Assembly (NCBI GenBank): GCA_029465975.1
Contig: CM055745.1
Span: forward strand, 3,951,261 to 4,015,260
Direction: 5' to 3'
From: Dallia pectoralis
Taxonomy: Eukaryota; Chordata; Actinopteri; Esociformes; Umbridae
DNA: 64,000 bases
Positions 1 to 12,100 of the stretch are shown here, one piece after another. The translations under genes and the position numbers were made by a program. The first letter of the stretch is position 1. Each line of letters begins with the position of its first letter. The notes beneath the pieces were generated by a model. The model ran no database searches. It was not told the DNA's origin and saw only the letters and a list, made by a program, of their open reading frames with translations.

Positions 1-1023
1 ATCCAGAAGGCTTCAATATAAAAAAACATAGTCGTCATAAACATTTACATTTCCTAAAGAAAACATCCGTATTCTCTAGAGTGTTGTAGTTGTTTTCTCT
101 GGATGATAAATCAACAGAAAGACACTTTCAAGTGCCTTTTACGTGCAGCTGCTTTTAGAATACACCTAACGGTTATCACATTTGCGTGTCATTAGGCCTA
201 CATGTTCTTAGTGTCACCCGGGCAATATCTTTTTACTATTTGGGGTTCTTCGATTTATTTATTCTTTGCAGGTGAAGTTAGTTCAAAACAATATTCAAAT
301 GAAAACTGCCAGGGTATAATCACACATCAAACCCCAACATGAAACGCTGTATAATTAAGCAGTCACAGAGCTACAGAAAGTAAAATACAAGATCAAATGT
401 CAAATTTACTAATAAAACCAATAAGTACAAAGAAAAACGTTAGTGGCACTTGAAAGAATCATCCCAATTTTTTATTCTTTTTTGTAAAATCACATGGACA
501 ATAAACAACAAATTATCATTTCTCTTACCCACGTTGCTTTCGCACCTGCACAACTCCTAACATGTGGAAACAACCCTCCGGTTTTTCTTTTTTAAATATT
601 ACAAAATCCACTGCAAACTTATTTCCAACTATTTATATCAATCATATTATCTTAACAATTTAACACATTAACTTTATTTATCCCTTGAATTCACGCTCTT
701 ATCAATACCTGTGTCTATCCAGATTAGGCTCTTTTTTGGGGGTTTGATTTTTTCCTGCGGCGCTGACGTCACTAAACACCTAACCCACGCACCAACCGGA
801 CAGGTGCCACAGATGCTGTACAAAGCCCAGACAAATCCTATAGTGGTGCATAAACCACTTACAATAAACTCCTCAAATGGTCGTTGAACTCCAGTATTAT
901 TCTCATGGTCTAACTTCCCACACACTACATCCGTATTATTTTTCAATGTTATTCTTTAGTTTTTCCGATGTCTCACAGGACACCCTATCTGCTTGTGTGT
1001 GTTTTTAACCAACATACCTCTGG
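1..1023. other. foxl1 3' flank, no further gene
   Basis: AT-rich sequence downstream of the minus-strand foxl1 stop codon. A TTTATT at 673-678 reads AATAAA on the minus strand and would give a 3' UTR of about 350 bases, but other TTTATT copies lie further down, so the choice is weak. A consensus CRE (TGACGTCA) at 764-771 is visible; its role is unknown. The short open frames here show no recognisable domain. Confidence 0.5.
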
Positions 1024-2028
1024 CTAATTTAAATGCAGAACTGTCTCAGGGCACATAAGCGATAAGTACGAGCATATGGGGAACCCCATCTGGTAAACCT
1101 GTTGCGTGCGCGCACCCAACAGCACAGATGAATTGAATTGGTCTAAACCTGTGTCTGTCACGCTGTTTCTGTCAATTTCATTTCCCTTTTTTGCTAAGAT
1201 ACTATCTATGCTAAAACATGTCGATTTGTTGATTGCCCTGCTTGAAACCGTGTTGAATTCACCCATAAATTGCTTAAAATGCGGACCACGTTGCTCATAA
1301 TGTCTGCGCTGTTGGTCCATATTGGTGCGCTCCACCGCCATCTCTCCTGCGGACATCCTGCTCAAGCCAGCATCCTCCGGGTGGTTAGACGCTGACGGGT
1401 AAGAGGTAACTAGACCCCTGCTCCTCTTGAGATTACTTTTTGACCCCGCTGTCTCTTGGCTCTTCACTTTTCTCTTTCTCCGTCTATAGTTCCCGTTCTC
1501 AAACATGTCCAGGCACTTGGTGTCCAAGGTCCAGAAGCTGCCTTTGCCTGGTCGACCCTTATCCCTCCGTACCTTGATGAAACAGTCGTTTAAAGAGAGG
1601 TTGTGGCGGATTGAGTTCTGCCAGCCCTGCTTGTTGTCATGGTAAAAGGGGAAGCGGTCCATTATGAACTGGTATATGCCGCTCAGCGTGGCGTGCTGGT
1701 CCTGCGCACTCTTGATGGCCATGGCGATGAGTGCAATGTAGCTGTACGGGGGTTTTTGTGGAGGTTCCTGTCGAGTCGGAACGAAACCCAACGCTGGAAG
1801 AATGGCACCGCCGTCGCCTCCATATAGGTAAATCAGTGGAGCATTTGAGAAATTAAGCGCGGAGGATGGCACTCCAAGGTGCGCGGTGGATGGCACTCCA
1901 AGGTGCGCGGAGGATGGCACTCCAAGGTGCGAGGTGGATGGCACTCCAAGGTGCGAGGTGGATGGCACTCCAAGGTGCGAGGTGGATGGCACTCCAAGGT
2001 GCGCAACTCGTCTGTGGTACAGATTCAT
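1024..2028 (-). CDS. foxl1: Forkhead box protein L1 (single-exon gene)
   Basis: A 334-residue intronless forkhead transcription factor. The DNA-binding domain covers roughly residues 92-190: it starts at PPQKPPYSYIALIAMAIK, contains the recognition helix in GWQNSIRHNLSLNDCF, and ends in the basic wing NGNYRRRKRKVK. The passages IYQFIMDRFPFYHDN, LDMFENGNYRRRKRK and the downstream FSIDSILA motif are FOXL1 signatures; FOXC members differ there. Length is close to mammalian FOXL1 (about 345 residues). FOXL1 is a nuclear factor of gut and other mesenchyme (family knowledge). The start at 2028 has A at -3 and opens MNLYHRR. Oddities: residues 10-57 are six copies of an eight-residue repeat, and two normally conserved positions are changed (KVRRDKG where I expect KVPREKG, SFW for SYW). 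No intron is needed and the frame is intact. Confidence 0.93.
   Translation of the reverse strand: MNLYHRRVAHLGVPSTSHLGVPSTSHLGVPSTSHLGVPSSAHLGVPSTAHLGVPSSALNFSNAPLIYLYGGDGGAILPALGFVPTRQEPPQKPPYSYIALIAMAIKSAQDQHATLSGIYQFIMDRFPFYHDNKQGWQNSIRHNLSLNDCFIKVRRDKGRPGKGSFWTLDTKCLDMFENGNYRRRKRKVKSQETAGSKSNLKRSRGLVTSYPSASNHPEDAGLSRMSAGEMAVERTNMDQQRRHYEQRGPHFKQFMGEFNTVSSRAINKSTCFSIDSILAKKGNEIDRNSVTDTGLDQFNSSVLLGARTQQVYQMGFPICSYLSLMCPETVLHLN
1863..2004 (-). repeat. In-frame coding minisatellite in foxl1, 24 bp x 6
   Basis: The core actccaaggt recurs at 1871, 1895, 1919, 1943, 1967 and 1991, a strict 24-base period. Translated on the minus strand it gives HLGVPSTS three times, then HLGVPSSA, HLGVPSTA and HLGVPSSA. 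The unit is a multiple of three, so the forkhead frame is kept. The differences between copies are mostly at one S/T or S/A position, which indicates recent expansion. Confidence 0.95.
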
Positions 2029-2240
2029 AATACCAGAGTGTTATTTGCTTTTCTAATGAACTTCAGCCCGAACCGTGAGTTGCTCCTGGAATGACGGGCT
2101 CCCACTGTGTCCCGACCTCACGAGTCTGAAAATGTTGAATAATTGTTGTACGTCTGCTGTTTTATGTTGCCTTTGCAATGGAAAAAAGTGTCTATCATAA
2201 GCACTCGTTGTGTTCTCAGCCCACCCACATAAATTACAAT

Positions 2241-2300
2241 TTTATAGCTGAAAGCCGGAGCACTCCGCCCGTCTCCCCTGCGTGGTCCCAACCAGCCAAT
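2241..2300 (-). promoter_or_regulatory. Putative foxl1 core promoter (TATA and CCAAT)
   Basis: On the minus strand TATAAAA lies at 2247-2241, 213 bases upstream of the foxl1 ATG, and an inverted CCAAT box occupies 2296-2300, about 50 bases further upstream. Spacing and order fit a TATA promoter with a start near 2215. The CCAAT box lies inside the outer end of the inverted repeat that begins near 2285. Confidence 0.5.
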
Positions 2301-4195
2301 GGTGACCGCGGTCAAGATAGTTTCATATTCCCACATTCACACATTCGCATGATCTAAAGATACGACACAACGTCTTCGGCCGTGCGGACTGCCGAGTCCC
2401 GAAAAGCGGACAAGGAATACTGTAGGTAACGGTGAACTAAGTAGTTAGGGACCAAGGTGAAAGTGCATAACCTTCGGTTTATAAAACATTGATCACATAT
2501 TTCTCTTTGAGAAAGCTTTTTCAAATGTTGACATATATTCACCATAATGCACCAGTACACTCGTCAAAGTATATTCTAAGAGTCGCAAGAAATTATATTC
2601 TTAAAAATTCAATTGTTGATTTATTTGAAATTAGGTAAAGCTAAAATGCTCATTTTTTTAAATAGCTTTTTCAAATGTTGACATATATTCACCATAATGC
2701 ATCAGTACACTCGTCAAAGTATATTCTAAGAGCCGCAACAAATGATTTTCATCAAATATAAATAATTGATTTATTGGGAATAAAGTAAAGCCGAAAATGC
2801 TCTCTTTTTGAAATAGCTTTTTCAATTGTTGAGATATATTCCCCAAAATGCATCAGTACACTCGTCAAAGTATATTCTAAGAGCCGCAAGAAATGATTTT
2901 CTTCAAATATCAAACGTCGATTTATTTGGCATAAATTAAAGCTGAAAATGCTCTCTTTCTGAAATAGCTTTTTCAATTATCTCATTTTGAGATATGATTC
3001 CCAAAATGCATCAGTACACTCGTCAAAGTATATTCTAAGAGCTGCAAGAAATTATTATCATCAGATATAAATTGTTGATTCATATTTTGAATTCTATTTT
3101 GCATGTCAAATGTTCATTAAGTACAATTCTTAATAAGAGTAAGTACCTCATTGATGAATGTCACATTTATTGATATGATTTATGCATCTTCTGAAATTTG
3201 TTGTCTTTCATAGTTTTGTTTCAATCCAAATAACCTTTCAATCAATCTTGCCAATTCTTAGTAAAAAAAACACTTTCTGTTGACAACACAAAACAAATTC
3301 TAGTAACTACTTCCACATACTATGAAAGATATATTGATCTTGTTCTTCCTAACAAAATTGTTCAGCAATACAGTTACACTGTACTTACTCATACTCACCC
3401 CCCTCCCTATGTTTTTACTTTATCTTATCTTCTTTTCATTACTATATCCTATCTTTTATTATTATTTGTTATTAGTTTTACGCATGATGGTGAATAAATC
3501 TCAAACATTGAAAAAGCGATTTAAAAAAGAGAGCATTTTCAAATTTACTTTATTCCCAATAAATCCATTATTTATATTTGATGAAAAATATTTCTTGCGG
3601 CTCTTAGAATATACTTTGATGAGTGTGCTGATGCATTTTGGGAAACATATCTCAATTTGAATAAGCTATTTCAAAAAGAGCATTTTCAGCTTTAATTTAT
3701 TCCCAATAAATCAACGTTTGATATTTTATGAAATTACTTCCTTGCGGTTCTTAGAAAATACTTTGATGAGTGTACTGATGTATTTTGGGGGATATGTCGC
3801 AAAATTTGAAAAAAACTATTTCAAAAAGAGAATATTTTTAGCTTTATTTTTTCCCAATAAATCAACGGCTAGTTTTTGATGAAAGTTATTTCTTGTGGCT
3901 ATTATATGGGACTATGGAGAGTGTTTGATGCATTTTGGGATAAGTATTTAAGCATTTGAAAAAGCTATATAAAAACTATCTGTAATCTATGTTATAGTTA
4001 GTGCAGCTCTGAGTGTTGCACTTTTACGTTGTGCCCTAACTTCTCTGTTTACCGAGCGCTGCAGTATTTTCTATCCGTTTTTCTGACTCGGTAGTCAGCC
4101 CGGAGAGAGACCGCTGTGCGGTATCCCCGGAGCTGGTGAATGTGGGAATATAAAACTCTCTTTACCGCGGTCCAATGGTGTGCTTGGTTATTCCC
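2285..4195. repeat. Large imperfect inverted repeat with internal ~150-bp tandem units
   Basis: The left arm (about 2285-3075) and right arm (about 3480-4195) are reverse complements with moderate divergence around a unique centre of about 400 bases. Each arm holds tandem units of about 150 bases: four on the left and three on the right. Each unit carries a version of tgcatcagtacactcgtcaa and of cttagaatatactttga in opposite orientation. The outer ends also match: the reverse complement of gaatgtgggaatat near 4140 is found near 2335, followed in both by accgcggtc. It has no coding capacity. A non-autonomous foldback element or an inverted duplication of the foxl1 upstream region would both explain it. 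Confidence 0.8.
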
Positions 4196-5749
4196 TCATT
4201 TGTTTATAGAATTAGTCTGTTGATAAGTCTGCCCACCCAAGTTGAATCAAGCTGTGTTTATTTGGAAAAATTTCCGGGCACCCAATACATAAACGCAGTG
4301 ATCTGATGTTTGAAACATCACGTCCACCCTTGACGCTGAAAGTTGCTCACACAGAGAGAACAAGCAAACATGACCGAGTTCCCCCTGAGAGTTGCTGTGC
4401 AGGGTTACTTGAAATGAACACAAAGTGGATAAAAGAAAAATAACTCAATCGATTTTCTTCGAACTGATGTTGTGTCAGACCCCCAATTGCAGCATAAATT
4501 AAGACTTTATAAATAGACTGATTGCCTATAATCCCAGACCACGCATGCGTTCCCTCAATATTCACCGCTTTATTTTCTATATAGTTGCAACTCATTAATT
4601 TATTGAACAAATATTGTTTCACACAGGAACATATAATTCTTCTATGAAACGTCAGAACATGTTAAATACAGCATTTTAACTGTTATTAACAGACAAGTGA
4701 GAGAGCAGTCGCCCACTGCCATAAAAGGAGCACTTGGCAGCATGTGCCGGTATAAACTGTATTATTTGTGGATGCGTGCATGATGCTTTATGTTATGTAT
4801 TTTCCTGTTTACAAGATGGGGGAGGATTATAACAACTTTACAAGTGCACACAGCTGGCGGGTGCTTACATTACACGTTTTGGGGTTTCAGCACATAAACT
4901 ACAGGGCTTTTTTCTTCTTCCAAAGACTGGTTCATTAAGAAATAAGGCAGCATGCTCAAACGCAGGCTACAGTAGCCTATAGGGCCTACAGTATCTCTAG
5001 ATGATTTGGTCCAAACACTGACAGCTGATAATGTATTATATTTATTGAACAATATTTAGAAAAATAAAGTGCAATAAGACTGACACATACATGTTGCATT
5101 TCGCGGTGATATCTCTGTACAGATAAGCTGAATCATTTAGTCAATTAGTCTATTTTAATGTAGGTTGTTTTGTATATCGTAGGTGTGCATGCAAATATTG
5201 CACAACCTCATTTTTTTTATTAATAGATAGGCTTTACGCTATGAACTAAATGCAAACTGAATGCTTTGACTTGGGTATTTGAGGAGCCGTTTTTAAGATC
5301 GCATAAAAAAGGTAGAAACATTTATTATTATATTATTATAATAAACTTGGTCGTGTCTGTGCTATCTCGTTTTTTTTTGCTCATTGTGCTTTGACAGTTG
5401 TGATGAAACTGATATAAAATATTGTGACAAATAAAAATAAATATAGACATAATTTTTAAGCGATATGGGGCAACTTGAAAAGCGATATTTTGGCCATTTG
5501 TCTGCTGGTAAATCCCCCATGTATTTAGAAAGCTACCCAAAAATAAGTACGCTTTATTCAGTTGATATTGTAGTTACACAACATGATAGGCTGTAAAAAG
5601 AGGAATTTCAAACCCAACGTGCCTACTTGATATTAAGGTCTTTCAGGATGTATTAAGGTCTAACAGGTTGATGGCAAAAACAATGTATTGTATGTAATGT
5701 AATATTTCCCCCCTATTCTCCCACCATCTTTCTTTGCCATATGAATGGC
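4196..5749. other. Intergenic, no gene seen
   Basis: AT-rich single-copy-looking DNA. No open frame resembles a known protein, and I see no splice-bounded exon or RNA gene. A short fragment near 5640-5700 resembles the outer end of the Tc1 relic that follows. Confidence 0.5.
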
Positions 5750-6528
5750 ATTAGCCAGTTGATGCTGTCTAGTTTATTTTTTGGTCTTGCATTCATGCAT
5801 CATAGTTTGATTTTGGTCTCATCAGACGACATCATCAGTTATGTTATTCAGTCATATTAGTGTTGGAGTATCAACACGTGGCGTCATTGGCCTTTTACTC
5901 AGGAGTGGTTTCTGTCTAGCATCTCACCATAAAGGCCTGATTAATGGAGTACAACAGAGATGATGGTCCTTCAGGCAGGTTCCTCCATCTCTACAGAGAA
6001 ACTCTGAAGCTCTGTGGGAATGACCAAGATGTCACGGTTTTTCAGGGAACTTTCCTTACTTATTAATTTTTGTCCAACCTTTTCTTACTCTGAGGTCTAG
6101 AAATTGTTCAGAGGACTTGTTTTGCACTGACTTGTACAGTGATTTGAGGGACAGATCCAACAGAGCTTTACTGAATCAAGTCCAACCGAATAGTTTTTTT
6201 CACAGGTGGACTTCAATAACATTCGGGAGAAATTCATCTCGAGGATGATCAACTGACACGGGGTGCATCTGATAAAAATGTGGAGGGTCATGTTCTGGAA
6301 CGTTTTGTGTAATTGTGTACAATACTTCAGATTTAATGTCTATACATCGGCACTAATATATGAAGACATGTTTATGCTTTGTCATAATGGGGACATGCAG
6401 GTTGATGGCGAAAAAACAATATATTTTATGCGTCGATGTAATGTAATCTATTCTGAAAAGAAGTGTGACTATAACCCAACAAAAGGTGGGGAAAGTGAGG
6501 GGTCTGTATACATTCTGAAGGCACTGTA
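5750..6528 (-). mobile_element. Decayed Tc1-like transposon relic
   Basis: The minus strand reads as the 5' part of a Tc1-like element common in fish. The terminal-type sequence ends in tctgaaggcactgta at about 6528. Inward lie a degraded cataatggggacatg stretch, a caggtggactt block near 6205, and a block near 5935-6015 (gatgatggtccttcagg and tctgaagctctgtgg) equivalent to the start of the transposase region. Stops and indels are everywhere, so it is inactive. The identification rests on remembered fish Tc1 consensus sequences; the exact left end is unclear. Confidence 0.65.
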
Positions 6529-6749
6529 GTGAGCTGATAAAGTTGTCATGAGTTGGGATTTCTTCTTGATATATGCAATGTGTATTAAGAATGATATAGC
6601 ATGAATATTTCAAGATTTTTATATGGATTTATCCATTTTTGCATTCCCAAATTATATGCAAAAACCTACAAAACATTTACAGAAGTACCTGTGATGTGTT
6701 TGCTAGTTTGTTGTAGCTGAGATAACATTTATGATTTTTAAGTTGGCAT

Positions 6750-6960
6750 CCAGTTTGACATTTACAGATCATAAGATAATTTATGTTAAGTATGCAAATT
6801 AATGGTGGCTTGCTTGATAAACGTTTTGAATACTGTTAGGATAGTAAATTTTGACATCACCCAGTTTGACATTTATTAATTCCCATGATTAAGTATGCAA
6901 ATTAATGGTGGCTTGCTTGATAAACGTTTTGAATACTGTTAGGATACTCGTAAATTCATC
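6750..6960. repeat. Two-copy tandem duplication, period 103 bp
   Basis: The block ttaagtatgcaaattaatgg through gaatactgttaggata occurs at about 6786-6843 and again at about 6889-6946 with almost no differences, and each copy is preceded by cagtttgacattt. The near identity suggests a recent duplication. Confidence 0.85.
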
Positions 6961-7539
6961 TGACATGATTAATTCCCATGTCCATCACAAATGCCAAAAT
7001 GGAGAATAAGATTTAACAATTGTGTTTAATATAATTCAAGCAAGTTCATAAGGTTTTGATCATACATCCACAAATACAACATGTTGCACGCTTCTTCCAA
7101 ACGGCTCCACAAATGTCAATACGTCCACAGACTGTGACCCAGTTAGCTGTCTAGTATTTTCACCTTGTGAGCCCCGAACTCAGGTTTGTACATAGTTTTA
7201 CATGGGTCATAGTTTTACATCATAGTTTATATGACGCTCCCAGGGGACTTTTAGTCATGCACAGATCAGATCTGGGTTGTTCGTCTCACTGTTAGTGAGT
7301 TCATGGTCATTGTGGGCAACCAACAACGTCTTATTGTCGGTTTTAGCAGTTCTTATAAATCATCTAGGAGCATGATGGCCAGTTATCTATTGAGCCCCCT
7401 TGTGAGGAGTTTAGCCATAACAGTTTCTCCTGCACATGGTCTGTTATCTATTGGGCCCCTTTGAAGAGTTTAGCCATAAAAAACGTCTCTTTCATACTGA
7501 CCTTGATGGCATAATGTGGCTTCAGCAGTTTCAAGCATG

Positions 7540-7592
7540 TGAGTGTGTGACTGTGTGTGTGTGTGTGTGTGTGACTGTGTGTGTGTGTGTTG
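7540..7592. repeat. (TG)n microsatellite
   Basis: Uninterrupted TG runs broken twice by a gactg step. Simple sequence in the intergenic region upstream of gan. Confidence 0.9.
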
Positions 7593-7769
7593 TAGAACAG
7601 TACATGTCAGTGCATAAGCCCTGTTTATACTAATTTATTAATTATTCCACATTTTTTAAGGATAGTTTGGCCTGTGCCACTAGTGTATTTTCAAAACTGG
7701 AGTGTCTGTGGCGGAAAACCCATTATTAAAACTGTAATGTTTGCAACAGAACGCATATTAATTGCAGAG

Positions 7770-8110
7770 AGATTATTATAGACGAATATAGATAACATAT
7801 GCACATTAATGCATAAATAATTATAGAAATTATAGATGATTATAACATATGACACATTAATACAGAGATTATTCTAGATGATTATAACATATGACACATT
7901 AATAAAGAGATTATTATAGATGATTATAACATATGAAACATTAATAAAGAGATGATTACAGATTATTATAGATGAATATAGATAACATATGACACATTAA
8001 TGCATAAATAATTATAGATGATTATAACATATATGACACATTAATGCATAAATAATTACAGATAATTATAGATGATTATAACATGACACATTAATGCAGC
8101 GATGATTATT
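7770..8110. repeat. AT-rich imperfect minisatellite
   Basis: Repeated gatgattataacatatgac and cacattaatgcataaata blocks in about seven degenerate copies with variable spacing of roughly 40-65 bases. No coding potential. Confidence 0.75.
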
Positions 8111-9120
8111 CTATTTTCCCACACATGTACAAGCGTGTTTCCAGAACGGAAGGCAGGCGTCGTTTATTATGTCATCCTACTAGGAACTTAAAATCTGGGG
8201 AAATGTATGTTCCTAGGCTTCCTCCAGACACAGCAAGACCGGCCGTGTTCATTGTCAACAAAGTTTTCGCGTTAGGGTGTCAGGACTGCCATGAGAGTTA
8301 AAGTTTAACTCTCCACAGTGAAGCAGATTTCGGTTCCTACTGTGTCTCTAGTTCACGAGATAAGAGAGCCGAGCCGATCGATTCATCCCTAGAAAGGTAG
8401 CTCCACGTGAACCGGGTTGGTGCATGGTTTCCCGTATTTCCACCTCGAATTGACATGTTGTTTACATTGCATATTTCTGAGCGTTGATTCGCGTTTGGAT
8501 TGAGGCCGTGCAATGGGCGTCTTCCACAACTCGGTACAGAGAGGGCATCAAATATGTATTCATGTCTACGTGTTGCATACAAAAGTAAAAAACAGCCTGG
8601 CTTTATGAAGGGACTGTACTGTAGACGTATTTGGACGGGGCGTGATTTCTTTACATTATACGTAATCATCTCTTTATCTATGACTCGTGTGGTATTGTAG
8701 CCTACGCCAGGTAGATAGTAGGTGTTACACTTAATTGGGACGCACCCTGTTCTTTACCTTTAGCTACTGTTAGCTATGTATATTAGCTTATTGATATCAC
8801 GTGCATGTGTTTGCTTTTATAATTGCGTCATTATGCTAATTATAACAATGTTAGGTGTAACGAGGTCTTTTTTGCTGTTAATCTAATAAGCATCTTAAGT
8901 CATTAATAATTAATAGAAAGCTGGCTGGTTCAGATTGCTCTGGTTAGCCTAGCTTAGGTAGGCTAATCCGACATGAAGCTACACAAACCTGTAGGCTACA
9001 CTGATGACGTATGTCCGCCAGACCACATCCGGTGTGGCATGTCTTCTTTCTGTGTGCCATTGACGACTTGTTTTTGTCTCTTTATGACATGTTTTTGTCT
9101 CTTTATGACTTAGGTGAACA
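8111..9120. other. gan upstream region
   Basis: No protein-coding exon is recognised. This kilobase should hold the gan promoter and 5' untranslated exon, but no TATA box or CpG-rich start was convincing. The tttatgacttag just before the gan ATG could be an acceptor of a 5' UTR exon; this is only a possibility. Confidence 0.35.
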
Positions 9121-12100
9121 ATGTCTAGCACTAACTCATTGGTTAGCCCATCAGGGTCGGTTGTGTCTGACCCTCAACACTCGCAGAAACTTCTCAAGGC
9201 TCTTCGCTCTTTATGTCAAGAACAATCCTTCCAAGATGCAGTATTAGTACTGGATGGAGAACAGATTCCAGTCCAGAAAAACATCTTGGCAGCCGCTAGT
9301 CCATACATCAGGTATTTAATTATGTTACGATGTCGATAGGGCTTGTAATGCAATGTCCCTAAGGGGCTGTTTCAGCGGTGGGTGCACGTACTCAAAACTG
9401 GCAGACTGGGTGCTTTTTCCAATTATTCTGAAAGGTCTATTTTGGCATCTTTCAGGACAAAGCTGAATTACAATCCTCCAAAGGAAGATGGCTCCATGTA
9501 CACTATTGTGCTGGAGGGAATCTCTGCTACTATCATGAAGAAAATATTGGGGTACATTTATTGTGGGGAGGTGAGTAGTATACAATGTTTAAATGGAACT
9601 AAAATTAATACATCACCAGTGGGGTACAGTAGATTCCTAGAAACTTACCACTGGGTCCCTTGCATACATTTTTGTTTCCAAAATGTTGTGAAACAATCCA
9701 TATTCAGGATGACCACTAATTGGGGTCACAAGAACATACCAAGCATGCTCACAAATGAAAACCATTATAGAAGCTAAGAATGTTGATTTTACTAGTTTAT
9801 CCAAAAGGTTTATTCAAAGCCACCATTTTCTGTCATGTTATATGTTGTCACGTACACTCCGGCTCCTTGTAATCTGTTTGTAGATCAGTCTGAGTGAGGA
9901 TACCATCCAGGACATGGTCCAGGCTGCTGACCTGCTGCTCCTGACAGATCTCAAGTCCCTCTGTTGCCAGTTTCTGGAAAGCTGCATTGCCGCAGAGAAC
10001 TGCATCGGAATCCGCCTTTTCTCTCTGCATTACTGCCTCCACCATGTTCACCACGTTGCCACGGAATTCCTCCAGACGCATTTCCGTGACGTGGCTGGAA
10101 CGGAGGAGTTTTGCGAGTTACCCGTTGACCGGCTCTGTGGGATCCTGTCCATGGAGAAGCTCAACGTGGGGAATGAGAAGCATGTTCTGGAGGCTGTGGT
10201 GCGCTGGCTCAGCCATGACCTAGAAGCACGACGGGTGAGGCCCTGTTATTATACTAAAATGATGCTGCTGCTGCGCGTTTCTCTTCTGACTGTCAAGAAA
10301 CAACACGTTGTATTTGATGTCCGCCTAAAGAACAGCAACAGAAGTAGAACATAAAGCAGCGGAGGCAGGTGGAGGATGTTGAATATTGCCAATCATCGTT
10401 TCAGCGCTTGCCACAGAGTTCTGCGACTTGATTTGAACTTTTCCTCGACGCGCAGCAGTTGTGGAGCTCAAATTAGCGTTGTGCGTACAGTTGCTAGTTC
10501 TGACAGAATGATAATCACAGTAACAGGCAACCATGCAATGCGTCATAGGGAAAACCTAGCGAGTGTGAAGAGTATGTTTGTTTTAAAGATGCACACATCA
10601 GTTTGGGGGACATGTTATTTTCCCTACCAATTACAATGAGTCTTTTAGCTTATGCTCAGATACACCTCTCTGTGATCACTGGCAGGTGCACACGAAGGAG
10701 GTGATGTCATCTGTGTGGATCCAGGGGCTGGACCAGTCCTACCTGAGAGAGCAGATGTTGGCGGAGCCTCTGATGAGGGAGGTGGTCAGGGAGTACTGCA
10801 ACAGTCCACTAGGGGGCGCACCAATGCAGGGCGAAGCTCTCCTCGCTGCCTTCAAACCTCGTGGTTACTCGGAGTGCATCGTTACCGTGGGAGGGGAGGA
10901 GAGGGGGTGAGTGTCAGGTGCTGGGACAATGTCCAGATGTCACGTGAAGTTGATTTATGAGTCGCCATAAAATGTCTCATTCCACAGAATGCTGTGGTAT
11001 TTCTGCGTGTGTGTGATTTATGGACAAACAATTGGAATGGAAATTGATGCAAAACATTCAGTTGGTTATTACAAGCAAGATGAGAACGCTTGAAGGACAG
11101 GGAAGGTTCCAACTGAAAATAGTGTGCGGTTGGTTTAAAGTGAACACAGAGGAGACTTGAGTCAAGTTGAAGGACTGTATTGGTAACACACAGAGCGATT
11201 GCTGTTACAGACGGAGCTCTAGTGTCAGAGATAAAACCAACAGGACTGACCACAACTGACTTCCTGTTCTCTGGTTCCTGTTCAGAACACGGAAGCTGTC
11301 AGCTGTGGCGCGCTGTATGTGTCCGCTATATGACCCAAACCGCCAGCTGTGGATCGAGCTGGAACCAATGAGCATCGGGCGAATAGGGCACGGAGTGCTT
11401 GCTGCAGGTTTGTATTGAATCCAGACCCAGTTTTAATTCACACACGTGCACAACCTGGTCTGCCAGGGACCATGGAACATTCATACTTACTGTGTTCCAA
11501 ATGTATTGCGTACACCGTACATCTGCAGCACAGGAGGTCGAGAGTGATTGGAAAACACACGTCAGTGCAGGTACAGCAAATATAGTGTTGTGGTGTTGTC
11601 AGAACGATATTGCACAATTTATTGTTTACACAGTATGACTGAATGCTACTGTATCAGTGTTATCCCCCGTAGCTAATATAAACTGTCTCAGTGGCAGTTA
11701 GTGATTAGTTGATAGCTCCAGCTGTATGTCATGTAGCGGTAAATCAAACCCAACCCAGTCACGGTGGTCATCTATGGACTAACACTATTCCTTTTCCTCC
11801 TCCCAGAGGGCTACCTCTTTGTGATGGGTGGCATGGATGAAAACAAGACTGTTTTAAGCAGCGGGGAGAAATATGACCCAGAAACCAACAGCTGGAGCCC
11901 CATTCCTCCAATGAAACAGGTACACTGATCCACACAAGATGGAAACGCCGACGTTTTTTTCCATGCAAACTTTTGAACCTCCGGAGCAGCATTCAACCCA
12001 CTAGTTTTATAGACAAACGGTATTCGACACATTAATGGGTTGGACAACCTCTGATTAAAGAAAATGTTCCACTAAATCAAGTGCAGGATTATTATGGTAT

